Positions 1 through 5,702 of a stretch of 9,383 bases of DNA are shown here, piece by piece. Every line of letters starts with the position of its first letter. The stretch's first letter is position 1. Origin of the DNA: Ruminococcaceae bacterium UBA1448 (lineage in GTDB: Bacteria; Bacillota; Clostridia; Oscillospirales; Ruminococcaceae); NCBI GenBank assembly GCA_002329405.1, contig DCTE01000013.1, positions 189 to 9,571 of the forward strand. Reading direction: 5' to 3'. Under the pieces are notes generated by a model. That model searched no databases. It had not been told where the DNA came from and was given only the letters and a program-made list of their open reading frames with translations. Both the position numbers and the translations under genes were made by a program.

Positions 1-87
1 ACGGAAAATTTCGTGATGGGTATAAATCGAATTGATCATCAAATCCAGCAGGCGTTTAGATTCCGCCTTAAACTCTTTCTTAGCCAT
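1..87 (-). CDS. htpG: Chaperone HtpG (Hsp90 family), N-terminal fragment
   Basis: Only the first 29 codons are present; the gene runs off the left edge. HtpG is the bacterial cytosolic Hsp90, an ATP-dependent chaperone that remodels client proteins under stress. The visible residues MAKKEFKAESKRLLDLMINS followed by IYTHHEIF match the conserved N-terminal helix of the family, where the usual form is IYTHKEIF; here the Lys is His. The ATG at 85-87 (complement) is preceded by a GGGAGC ribosome-binding site at 95-100 with 7-nt spacing. Upstream lie a sigma-A promoter and a perfect CIRCE operator, so HrcA heat-shock control is expected. Identification rests on a short stretch, but the stretch is very characteristic. 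Confidence 0.9.
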   Translation of the reverse strand, partial: MAKKEFKAESKRLLDLMINSIYTHHEIFR

Positions 88-144
88 CAAAAATGCTCCC
101 TTTCCAATATATGATGGGCATACTGTCTGCCCTAGTTTAAGCTA

Positions 145-171
145 TTAGCACTCTATATTTTTGAGTGCTAA
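145..171. promoter_or_regulatory. CIRCE operator (HrcA-binding inverted repeat)
   Basis: A perfect inverted repeat, TTAGCACTC (145-153), a 9-nt spacer and GAGTGCTAA (163-171), equals the canonical CIRCE consensus in both arms and in spacing. It begins 3 nt downstream of the htpG -10 box and covers the expected transcription start, so bound HrcA would block transcription and the element would lie in the 5' end of the htpG mRNA. No groE or dnaK gene is visible in the window. Confidence 0.95.
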
Positions 172-174
172 TAT

Positions 175-203
175 AATATACCGCATTTTTCCCCAAAAAT
201 CAA
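175..203 (-). promoter_or_regulatory. sigma-A promoter of htpG
   Basis: On the minus strand, -35 TTGATT (198-203) and -10 TATATT (175-180) are separated by exactly 17 bp. The start point is predicted near 168, inside the CIRCE element, giving a leader of about 80 nt before the htpG start codon. Confidence 0.8.
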
Positions 204-256
204 GAGCTTATCAAAAAAATTTACACCTTGTCAAAAAATGGTCGCTCATCAGGCGC

Positions 257-262
257 TATAAT
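257..262 (+). promoter_or_regulatory. Candidate -10 box of the DUF4250 gene
   Basis: A perfect TATAAT at 257-262 lies 35 nt before the start codon at 298. There is no good -35 at normal spacing; the nearest candidate, TTGTCA at 228-233, is 23 bp away, which is too far. The promoter would therefore be weak or need an activator. Confidence 0.45.
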
Positions 263-297
263 AGAAACAAATATCAATGCAAGGAGACCGATCTGTC

Positions 298-480
298 ATG
301 AGTCTGCCCAATGATCCCTTTATCCTGCTGAGTGTCATCAACACCCGGCTGCGGGATTTTTATTCCAGTCTGGAAGAATGCTGCAAGGCGGAAAGTACTG
401 ACCCCGCCGTTATCCGCGAAAAACTGGCGAGCGTCGGCTACATCTATTCTTCTGACAAAAACCAATTCGTCCATCAATAA
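298..480 (+). CDS. DUF4250 family small protein
   Basis: A 60-aa protein of unknown function. It begins MSLPNDPFILLSVINTRLRD and ends GYIYSSDKNQFVHQ, with the conserved features of DUF4250: an NDPFILLS start, an N-T-x-L-R-D segment, a central acidic helix and a C-terminal GY-x-Y-x5-NQF motif. The family is small, cytosolic (no signal or membrane segment) and largely clostridial. The start at 298 is preferred over the in-frame ATG at 277 because an AAGGAG ribosome-binding site lies at 281-286, between the two, with 11-nt spacing. It is transcribed divergently from htpG and ends at a bidirectional terminator just downstream. Function cannot be read from the sequence. Confidence 0.85.
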   Translation: MSLPNDPFILLSVINTRLRDFYSSLEECCKAESTDPAVIREKLASVGYIYSSDKNQFVHQ

Positions 481-483
481 CCA

Positions 484-523
484 AAAAGGCTTTGCCTGCT
501 TTTCACAGCAGACAAAGCCTTTT
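484..523. terminator. Bidirectional intrinsic terminator between the DUF4250 gene and prs
   Basis: Arms 484-500 and 507-523 pair over 17 positions with one mismatch (C495/A512) around a 6-nt loop. The stem starts with A-runs and ends with T-runs, so it gives a U-tract on either strand. It sits 3 nt after the DUF4250 stop and about 30 nt after the prs stop, and so serves both convergent genes. Confidence 0.9.
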
Positions 524-552
524 CTATCGCATGTTTTATGCCGCAAACATAT

Positions 553-1725
553 TTATGCCTGTCCGGCACGTGCTTTTTCCAACAAACGGTTAATTCTCTC
601 AACCGGATCAAGCAGCGGACTGATCGACTGGTCGTGGTTCAGGTAGTCGATGATATAAGCGATGTATTTCGACATATCGACCTGGCAGTACCATTCACGC
701 TTGAGCAGTTCGGGGCTGCGATAAATCAGATTGGTCGTAAATACCTTGGAGATATTGCCCTTCTGATAAGCGGCATCAAATTTTTCCAGTCCCTCACAGA
801 ACAGGCCAAAGGTGGTGCAGATAAAGATTCGATTGGCTCCGCGGGCTTTGAGCTGAGATGCGATATCCAGCACCGACTCGCCCGAAGAGATCATATCATC
901 AACAATAATCAAATCCTTGCCCTCGACGCTGTCACCCAGGAATTCATGTGCAACAATCGGGTTTTTGCCATTTACGATAACCGAGTAGTCACGTTTCTTA
1001 TAGAACATACCCAGGTCAACACCCAAAACCGACGAGAAATACATGCAGCGGGACATACCGCCTTCGTCAGGAGAAATAATCATCAGGTGTTCCTTGTCCA
1101 GTTTCAGGTCAGGGATGTTGCGGACCATCGCCTTCAAAAACTGGTAGGTCGGTTTGATATCTTCAAATCCGCTCAGGGGAATCGCATTCTGAACACGTGC
1201 GTCATGTGCGTCAAAAGTGATGATGTTCTCGACGCCCATCGCAACCAGTTCCTTGAGCATCAGCGCACAGTCAAGCGACTCACGGCTGGCACGGCGATGC
1301 TGACGGCCTTCGTACAGCATCGGCATAATCACATTGATTCTTCTGGCCTTGCCATTTGCAGCGGCGATCATTCTCTTCAGATCGGCGAAATGGTCGTCCG
1401 GGCTCATCGGAACCGTCATTCCATACATTTTGTAGGTTACACCATAGTTGAAGCAATCAACAATGATAAACAGGTCATGTCCTCTGACCGTTTCCTTCAG
1501 GGAGCCTTTCGCTTCACCGTCGCCAAAACGCGGGCAGGAAGCATTGAGAAGATAACTGTCACGGCAGTATCCAATAAAATCGCCGTCCTTCATCAGTTCG
1601 CCATGTCTCTGACCCCGCCATTCCGACAGGTAGGCATCGACTTTGGCTGACATTTCCTCGCAGCCTTTCATTCCAATGATGCTCAGAGAACCGACCGGAA
1701 TCGAAACCTCGTGAATAGAATCCAT
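553..1725 (-). CDS. prs: Ribose-phosphate pyrophosphokinase (PRPP synthetase), long clostridial form
   Basis: The product makes 5-phosphoribosyl 1-pyrophosphate from ribose 5-phosphate and ATP in the cytosol, feeding purine, pyrimidine, NAD, His and Trp synthesis. It has 390 aa, against about 315 for the usual class I enzyme; the extra length is mainly N-terminal (first ~65 residues) and between FGDGE and the catalytic core. Motifs in order: FGDGE (67-71), RQHRRASRE (141-149, equal to the ATP-binding RQDRK...RE segment), FDAHD (171-175, the D-x-H metal site), PDEGG (219-223), KKRD (243-246, flexible loop) and the PRPP loop IIVDDMISSGES (273-284; the usual form is DDMIDTGGT). The ATG has an AGGAGG site at 1737-1742, 11 nt away. 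It is a single-gene unit with its own promoter and terminator. Divergent motifs leave some doubt about kinetics and regulation, not about family. Confidence 0.88.
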   Translation of the reverse strand: MDSIHEVSIPVGSLSIIGMKGCEEMSAKVDAYLSEWRGQRHGELMKDGDFIGYCRDSYLLNASCPRFGDGEAKGSLKETVRGHDLFIIVDCFNYGVTYKMYGMTVPMSPDDHFADLKRMIAAANGKARRINVIMPMLYEGRQHRRASRESLDCALMLKELVAMGVENIITFDAHDARVQNAIPLSGFEDIKPTYQFLKAMVRNIPDLKLDKEHLMIISPDEGGMSRCMYFSSVLGVDLGMFYKKRDYSVIVNGKNPIVAHEFLGDSVEGKDLIIVDDMISSGESVLDIASQLKARGANRIFICTTFGLFCEGLEKFDAAYQKGNISKVFTTNLIYRSPELLKREWYCQVDMSKYIAYIIDYLNHDQSISPLLDPVERINRLLEKARAGQA

Positions 1726-1772
1726 ATGAGCAATTTCCTCCTAAAGTTTTTATTGGACATGTTTACGCTTAT

Positions 1773-1801
1773 ATTATATCTGAATTACAGTCTATTTGCA
1801 A
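1773..1801 (-). promoter_or_regulatory. sigma-A promoter of prs
   Basis: On the minus strand, -35 TTGCAA (1796-1801) and -10 TATAAT (1773-1778) have a 17-bp spacer. The predicted leader is about 40 nt. The -35 and adjoining spacer, TTGCAAATAGACTG, nearly match the same part of the mgtE promoter. Confidence 0.75.
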
Positions 1802-1867
1802 ACACGTCCGCGTAAAATAATTTGGAGGATTTTGGCGACTCTTTGGCTATTCTGTTGTTTTTGAACG

Positions 1868-1898
1868 CAAAACAGGGCGGAAGTCACCTCTTCCGCCC
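1868..1898 (-). terminator. Intrinsic terminator of the spore-cortex-type operon
   Basis: A perfect 9-bp stem, GGGCGGAAG (1875-1883) with CTTCCGCCC (1890-1898), has a 6-nt loop. On the minus strand it is followed by TGTTTTGCG, a modest U-tract. It lies about 20 nt after the stop of the last gene of the operon and upstream of the prs promoter. Confidence 0.8.
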
Positions 1899-1919
1899 AT
1901 TCCGTCAGACAAAAACAGT

Positions 1920-2414
1920 TTATTCAAGCTGGGTATACAGCTGTACCAGCAGGTTCCAGGTCTCCCGTCCAACTGCTCCATCCGGGTCCAGCCCGCCCAT
2001 CTGCTGAATAACCCCGACCGCGTCGGCTGTCGTACGGTCGTATTCATAACTGAGCGATGGCTTTGGAACATTTGCAAACTGTTCACCAATCTGCATCAGC
2101 ATTCCCTGTATCAGTACGACCAGCAAACCGCCTGCCCCCGGCTGGAGAACAAAACTGTTGTTCGGGAAAACCGGCAACGGCTGAATCTTTCCTTTTTCGA
2201 TCAGTTCGGTCAGCCGAACCTGAATCAGTTCCCACAGTGCCCGATCCACTTCTCCCGTCTGTTCCAATCCTTCCATCTGCTGGAACATCCGCACCGCTTC
2301 AGTTGTCTCCGGCCCGAAGATGCCATCAGGAAAAACCACCCATGGAAATCCCCGGGAGGCCAGAATCTGCAATAACGCATCCTGTAATTCAAAGATAGCA
2401 ACCCGTTGTTCCAT
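1920..2414 (-). CDS. Protein with two peptidoglycan-binding (PG_binding_1-like) modules
   Basis: A 164-aa protein made almost only of two modules. Module one is at residues 8-66, with core DGIFGPETTEAVRMFQ (30-45) and closing W61. Module two is at 94-157, with core RTTADAVGVIQQ (127-138) and GLDPDGAVGRETW (141-153). Such modules bind cell-wall or cortex peptidoglycan and are often targeting parts of lytic enzymes. No catalytic domain, signal peptide or membrane segment is visible. The gene is in the same frame as the upstream SpoIID gene, separated only by its TGA and one AAA codon. A GGGAGG ribosome-binding site (2422-2427) inside the end of that gene stands 7 nt before the ATG, so translation is probably coupled. 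It may be the detached C-terminal end of the upstream protein. Confidence 0.8.
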   Translation of the reverse strand: MEQRVAIFELQDALLQILASRGFPWVVFPDGIFGPETTEAVRMFQQMEGLEQTGEVDRALWELIQVRLTELIEKGKIQPLPVFPNNSFVLQPGAGGLLVVLIQGMLMQIGEQFANVPKPSLSYEYDRTTADAVGVIQQMGGLDPDGAVGRETWNLLVQLYTQLE

Positions 2415-3179
2415 TTTTCAGCCTCCCTCTCTCAATACGCTTCCCGGATATTGGCCTGGAACCCGCGTCAATCCTGTTCGCACATCCAGATACAGCGATG
2501 TCAGCGCATCCCAGGTTTGTTTCCCAACAACCCCATCCGGCGGAAGATTGAACAGGTCCTGGAAAAGCCGGACCGCATTCCGGGTGGAATCTCCAAAGTA
2601 ACCAGTCACCGGAACACGTGGAATCTCCCAGACACTGCCCACTGTATTCAGATACTCCTGGAGCAGCCGGACCCGTTCTCCGCGGCTGCCTACCCGCAGT
2701 GTCTCTCCGTTCCAGGCAAGCGGTATATCCTGTTGCGCGAGAAGAAGCTCACTTCTGACGATATCCCGGTAGACACGGTACAGTTCATTCCAGGTTGCCC
2801 TCCCGACAATTCCGTCCGGGTTGAGCCCAAACCGATTTTGGAAGGCAATCACTGCGTTTTTGGTTCCTTCACCAAAAATCCCATCAACCGCAATATCCGG
2901 GATCGTGTCATAAAAGGCAGCGACCAGATCCAGACGATGCTGCAATACAGCAATTGGACTTCCACGCATTCCCTTTTGCAGGACAGATGGAAACTGGGCG
3001 TTCTGGTCGGAAAGGGAAATCCCTTCACTTTGCAGCTCAGCCAGCCGTTTGACTGCAACATAAATCCGTTCCAGCTGATACCAGGTCGCCTGCCCGACAA
3101 TTCCGTCCTGCGTCAGGCCAAAGATCTTTTGGAATGCCTTGACCGCCTGAGTCGTAGAGGGGCCAAAGATTCCGTCTAC
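1956..3179 (-). repeat. Array of five diverged peptidoglycan-binding module cores across two genes
   Basis: Cores run at 3081-3179, 2790-2888, 2511-2609, 2232-2330 and 1956-2048. Each follows the pattern DGxFGxxTxxAVxxFQ...GLxxDGxVGxxTW. Using the conserved Ala-Val as reference, intervals are 291, 279, 279 and 276 nt, so the period continues unchanged across the gene boundary. This is protein-level repetition; the DNA copies are strongly diverged, which suggests old duplication. Confidence 0.8.
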
Positions 3180-3815
3180 CTTGATACGCGGAATCGCCGG
3201 GTAATTGCGCGCAACCCGGTTAAGGCGTGACTGCAAGATCCGCACGCTTCCGACATCCGCCCCTGGCCCGAGCGGATACCCGGGATAGGACGGATTGACA
3301 GAACCGACCGGCGCATTAAAGACAATCTCAATATCCTTGCCATAATAGTATTGCAGAATCTCGAAAGGCGTCATGCCCTGTTTTGCAAGAGTAACCGTCC
3401 CCCACTGGGAAAGCCCGTCACAGGTGACCGTCGTCCCATTGCAGAACTGGGTAAACAGCGGCTCAATATACCCCTGCCGCCGGACATAATCATTGAACAG
3501 TTCATCGACCAGATCGGAGATGTTGGAAAAAATCTCCCGGCCATGGATATATGCCTGGTCATACTGGGTGGAGTTGGTGATGTCAAAATCGTATCCCCGG
3601 CTGCGATACCACTCGGTATAGACCCGGTTGAGGGCAAAGGTCACCTGTGCATAAATATTGGCACGCAGTGCGTTTTCCGGCCAGGTCGGATATATTTCGC
3701 TGCTGGCAACATTTTTGATATAATCAATAAACGGTACAGTGACATTGGCCGCATAGGCACTCGGTTTCCCAAGATGTACAGTAATCCGTTCCGGTATGAT
3801 CGGAATTCCCGTCAA
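2418..3815 (-). CDS. SleC-like spore cortex-lytic protein: SpoIID/LytB domain plus three peptidoglycan-binding modules
   Basis: A 465-aa protein. Residues ~22-165 form a SpoIID/LytB domain: YIKNVASSEIYPTW (32-45), whose Glu40 matches by motif the catalytic Glu of SpoIID lytic transglycosylases; ALRANIYAQ (49-57); and the closing signature GLSQWG (134-139), LAKQG (143-147), ILQYYYG (153-159). Cys125 and Cys132 lie where some clostridial SpoIID proteins are reported to bind zinc (from memory). Three PG_binding_1 modules follow, with cores at 213-245, 310-342 and 403-435. SpoIID plus PG-binding is the layout of SleC, which cleaves spore cortex during clostridial germination. There is no signal peptide or membrane anchor, unlike SpoIID proper. 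The start is a TTG (3813-3815) overlapping the stop of the upstream gene as TTGA, with AGAAGG at 3825-3830. Cortex hydrolysis is inferred from family, not shown. Confidence 0.85.
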   Translation of the reverse strand: MTGIPIIPERITVHLGKPSAYAANVTVPFIDYIKNVASSEIYPTWPENALRANIYAQVTFALNRVYTEWYRSRGYDFDITNSTQYDQAYIHGREIFSNISDLVDELFNDYVRRQGYIEPLFTQFCNGTTVTCDGLSQWGTVTLAKQGMTPFEILQYYYGKDIEIVFNAPVGSVNPSYPGYPLGPGADVGSVRILQSRLNRVARNYPAIPRIKVDGIFGPSTTQAVKAFQKIFGLTQDGIVGQATWYQLERIYVAVKRLAELQSEGISLSDQNAQFPSVLQKGMRGSPIAVLQHRLDLVAAFYDTIPDIAVDGIFGEGTKNAVIAFQNRFGLNPDGIVGRATWNELYRVYRDIVRSELLLAQQDIPLAWNGETLRVGSRGERVRLLQEYLNTVGSVWEIPRVPVTGYFGDSTRNAVRLFQDLFNLPPDGVVGKQTWDALTSLYLDVRTGLTRVPGQYPGSVLREGG

Positions 3816-4513
3816 CCGACACCACCTTCTTCCTCACCTGGCTGCTGCGGTGAAAGCTGGCTCAGTGCGCTGCTCTGCTCATCAATGGTCGTATCTTCGT
3901 TGCCGTCACCTGTCACTGGTACCAGGTCAACCCGCTGCACAGACTGAATGCCGTCAAATACCGGCACGTTGGTATACCGCGCGTGAGCAAAACCTTCCGC
4001 AGTTACGGAAATATCGTACCGGGCAAATGGCGTCGGATTTTCGGGCGACTGGGACATCGACGCTGACGGCGCCGGTAATGCAAAGGATCGCGTCCGGCCG
4101 CTGATATCCGTCTGACCGATTCCTTGCAGTATCTGCTCTCCATTGACAATCCGGGAAATTACGACGGTCGCTCCTGCAATCGGCAAGGCTTCATCTGCTG
4201 TCACTACCCAGACGATGATAAAGCCTTCACCGGTATCCTCCGGCTCCCCTTTCCACTGGGCGGATGACATATCTTCCATGGCAGCAACTGCTTCCTGCTG
4301 TTTCTCAGCTGGTACCGGCTGCGGCGGAATTCCAGCCGTCAGAGTATCAGTTGTCTGCTGGATCGGCTGGTCCGCAGAAGCTGTCAGGTAATCAGTTGAT
4401 TGATTTGTTTGGCTGTTTGCCGGACAATCTGTCATCTGCACATTTGTCTTTTCCCGCATCTGCTGCATCTGTTTCAGATAACGGGCTTTCATCTCTTCAA
4501 AGCTCTCAGTCAT
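3812..4513 (-). CDS. Carboxypeptidase-regulatory-like domain protein, resembling the N-terminal region of SleC
   Basis: A 233-aa protein with three parts. A charged N-terminal helix (1-23) is followed by a Gln/Thr/Pro-rich linker (24-95). A beta-sandwich of carboxypeptidase-regulatory (transthyretin-like) type follows (~97-201), with GFIIVWVVTADEALPIAGAT, QTDISGRT (134-141), YDISVTAEGF (166-175) and NVPVFDGIQSVQ (182-193). An acidic Gly/Glu tail (203-233) ends it. From family knowledge, clostridial SleC precursors carry such a domain in front of SpoIID and PG-binding domains; here it is its own gene, whose stop overlaps the next start. An in-frame ATG at 4519 exists, but an AGGGGG site at 4520-4525 touches it directly, whereas it is 6 nt from the ATG at 4511-4513, so the latter is chosen. 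No signal peptide is seen. A role in folding or holding the enzyme inactive is inference. Confidence 0.72.
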   Translation of the reverse strand: MTESFEEMKARYLKQMQQMREKTNVQMTDCPANSQTNQSTDYLTASADQPIQQTTDTLTAGIPPQPVPAEKQQEAVAAMEDMSSAQWKGEPEDTGEGFIIVWVVTADEALPIAGATVVISRIVNGEQILQGIGQTDISGRTRSFALPAPSASMSQSPENPTPFARYDISVTAEGFAHARYTNVPVFDGIQSVQRVDLVPVTGDGNEDTTIDEQSSALSQLSPQQPGEEEGGVG

Positions 4514-4620
4514 ATCCATCCCCCTGCTGGCGTTTGATACACCATCATATGCTGTGGATTGAACGGACAGACGGGAAATGTAAAAAATGTGACCATTGAT
4601 ACAAAAAAAACAACAATTAT

Positions 4621-4649
4621 TTGACTTTTCCAGTGGAATCAGATATAAT
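4621..4649 (+). promoter_or_regulatory. sigma-A promoter of the TIM-barrel epimerase gene
   Basis: -35 TTGACT (4621-4626) and -10 TATAAT (4644-4649) are separated by exactly 17 bp, close to the full consensus. The start point is predicted near 4656, giving a leader of about 42 nt. Confidence 0.88.
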
Positions 4650-4663
4650 AAAACTGATATTAA

Positions 4664-4678
4664 GGCTCTGTCTGAGCC
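4664..4678 (+). promoter_or_regulatory. 5'-UTR hairpin before the epimerase ribosome-binding site
   Basis: GGCTC (4664-4668) pairs with GAGCC (4674-4678) around the loop TGTCT. The stem ends directly against the AGGAAAGGG ribosome-binding site (4679-4687). It could protect the mRNA 5' end or be a protein-binding palindrome; its role is unknown. Confidence 0.4.
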
Positions 4679-4697
4679 AGGAAAGGGTAATGCAATT

Positions 4698-5579
4698 ATG
4701 AAACTGAAAGTTGGTGTACAGCTCTTCTCGGTTATGGGCGAGCTGACAGAGGATTACCTCAAGACGATGGAAAACGTCGCCAAGGCCGGTTATAAATATG
4801 TTGAATATGTCGGCCCCCGTCCCAATGCAGAAGGCAAGGTCTGCACCCCTGAGGAAATCGGCAACAAACTGGTTGAACTTGGCCTGACCGCAATCGGCAG
4901 CCATGTTTATTTTGACCCCTACACCTCCACCCACGAAGATATGGTCAAAATCGTCGAGGATAACGTCAAGATGCATTCGGAAGCTGTTATCCTCGCAATG
5001 ACCGTTATGACCACAATGAACGAGGTTAAGACCGTCGCTGCTGCCTGCAACGAAATGGGCGCACTCGCCAAAGAACATGGTATGGCGTTCCTCTATCACA
5101 ACCATTGCCAGGAATTCTATATGATCGAAGGCAAGACCGCTTATGAATGGCTGGTTGAACTGACCGACCCGGAACTGGTCTCCTTTGAAGTCGATACCTT
5201 CTGGGCAACTCGCGGTGGTCAGAACCCTGTTGAACTGATCGAAAAACTCGGCTCCAGAGCAAAACTGATCCATCAGAAGGATATGGGCAAATCTGCTGAT
5301 CCGATCAACCTGGTCGAAGGTGTCACCGGTATGACCAAAGAAAACTATCGCGATAAGATCTTCAGCCGTACCAATCCGACCGATATCTGTGTCGTCGGCA
5401 CCGGTATCATGAACATCCCCGCGATCGTCGAAAAGGTCACTGAGATGGATTACGCTCCTTACATCATTGTTGAACTGGACTGCTGTGCACGCAGCACCGA
5501 AGAAAATTATACCACTCCTCTCTCCCCGCTCGCCAGCATCAAGGCCAGCCGGGAATATCTGGAAAAAGTAATCGGCTGA
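4698..5579 (+). CDS. Sugar phosphate isomerase/epimerase-like TIM-barrel protein
   Basis: A 293-aa cytosolic enzyme of the xylose-isomerase-like TIM-barrel (AP endonuclease family 2) fold, as in IolE, YcjR and related isomerases, epimerases and dehydratases. Motifs fit a divalent-metal site: FLYHNHCQEF (131-140), FEVDTFW (163-169, Asp166), LIHQKDM (190-196, His192) and IIVELD (256-261, Glu259). GTGIMNIPAI (234-243) matches the usual GxGxxd loop before the last strands. ATG 4698 is chosen because the AGGAAAGGG site (4679-4687) is 10 nt upstream and the promoter at 4621-4649 rules out the in-frame ATG at 4596. It is a single-gene unit, divergent from the spore-cortex-type operon, with no sugar transporter or kinase beside it, so the substrate cannot be inferred. 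Confidence 0.85.
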   Translation: MKLKVGVQLFSVMGELTEDYLKTMENVAKAGYKYVEYVGPRPNAEGKVCTPEEIGNKLVELGLTAIGSHVYFDPYTSTHEDMVKIVEDNVKMHSEAVILAMTVMTTMNEVKTVAAACNEMGALAKEHGMAFLYHNHCQEFYMIEGKTAYEWLVELTDPELVSFEVDTFWATRGGQNPVELIEKLGSRAKLIHQKDMGKSADPINLVEGVTGMTKENYRDKIFSRTNPTDICVVGTGIMNIPAIVEKVTEMDYAPYIIVELDCCARSTEENYTTPLSPLASIKASREYLEKVIG

Positions 5580-5646
5580 GCCTTTTCAGGCTGTCGTATC
5601 CGCTGAAAAGGCGCACTGCAGATTCTCTTTGCAGCGCGCCTTTTTC
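5580..5646 (+). terminator. Tandem hairpins and intrinsic terminator after the epimerase gene
   Basis: The first hairpin, GCCTTTTCAG (5580-5589) with CTGAAAAGGC (5603-5612), starts at the base after the stop codon. The second, 5610-5620 with 5630-5640 (10 of 11 positions paired, 9-nt loop), is followed by TTTTTCC and is the likely terminator. The two share 5610-5612, so both cannot form completely at once. Confidence 0.85.
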
Positions 5647-5693
5647 CATAATAAACAAAACAGCTGCCCGACAGATAAACCGCCAGGCAGCTG
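5647..5693 (-). terminator. Intrinsic terminator of mgtE
   Basis: On the minus strand, CAGCTGCC (5686-5693) pairs perfectly with GGCAGCTG (5661-5668) across a 17-nt loop, followed by TTTTGTTTATT (5650-5660). It lies 9 nt after the mgtE stop codon and converges with the epimerase terminator. Confidence 0.8.
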
Positions 5694-5702
5694 AATGTCG
5701 TC

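Noticed and set aside
538..1650. 370-aa plus-strand ORF opposite prs
   Set aside because: Antisense open frame produced by codon bias of prs; no ribosome-binding site and no family resemblance.
1847..2089. 80-aa minus-strand ORF overlapping the end of the two-module PG-binding gene
   Set aside because: It lies in another frame of a well-supported coding region and reads through the terminator hairpin; it has no recognisable motif.
2406..3230. 274-aa plus-strand ORF opposite the SpoIID/PG-binding gene
   Set aside because: Antisense shadow of the repeated PG-binding modules; the apparent repeats in its translation mirror those of the real gene.
4544..4551. CATATGAT (minus strand), resembling a sigma-E/sigma-K -10 (CATAnnnT), upstream of the spore-cortex-type operon
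   Set aside because: No convincing -35 at the right distance and a very short leader to the start codon. Sporulation control is likely from gene content, but this site alone does not support it.
4596..4697. Longer in-frame start of the epimerase gene at 4596
   Set aside because: It lies upstream of the sigma-A promoter at 4621-4649 and would add residues absent from the fold; the ATG at 4698 has the ribosome-binding site.
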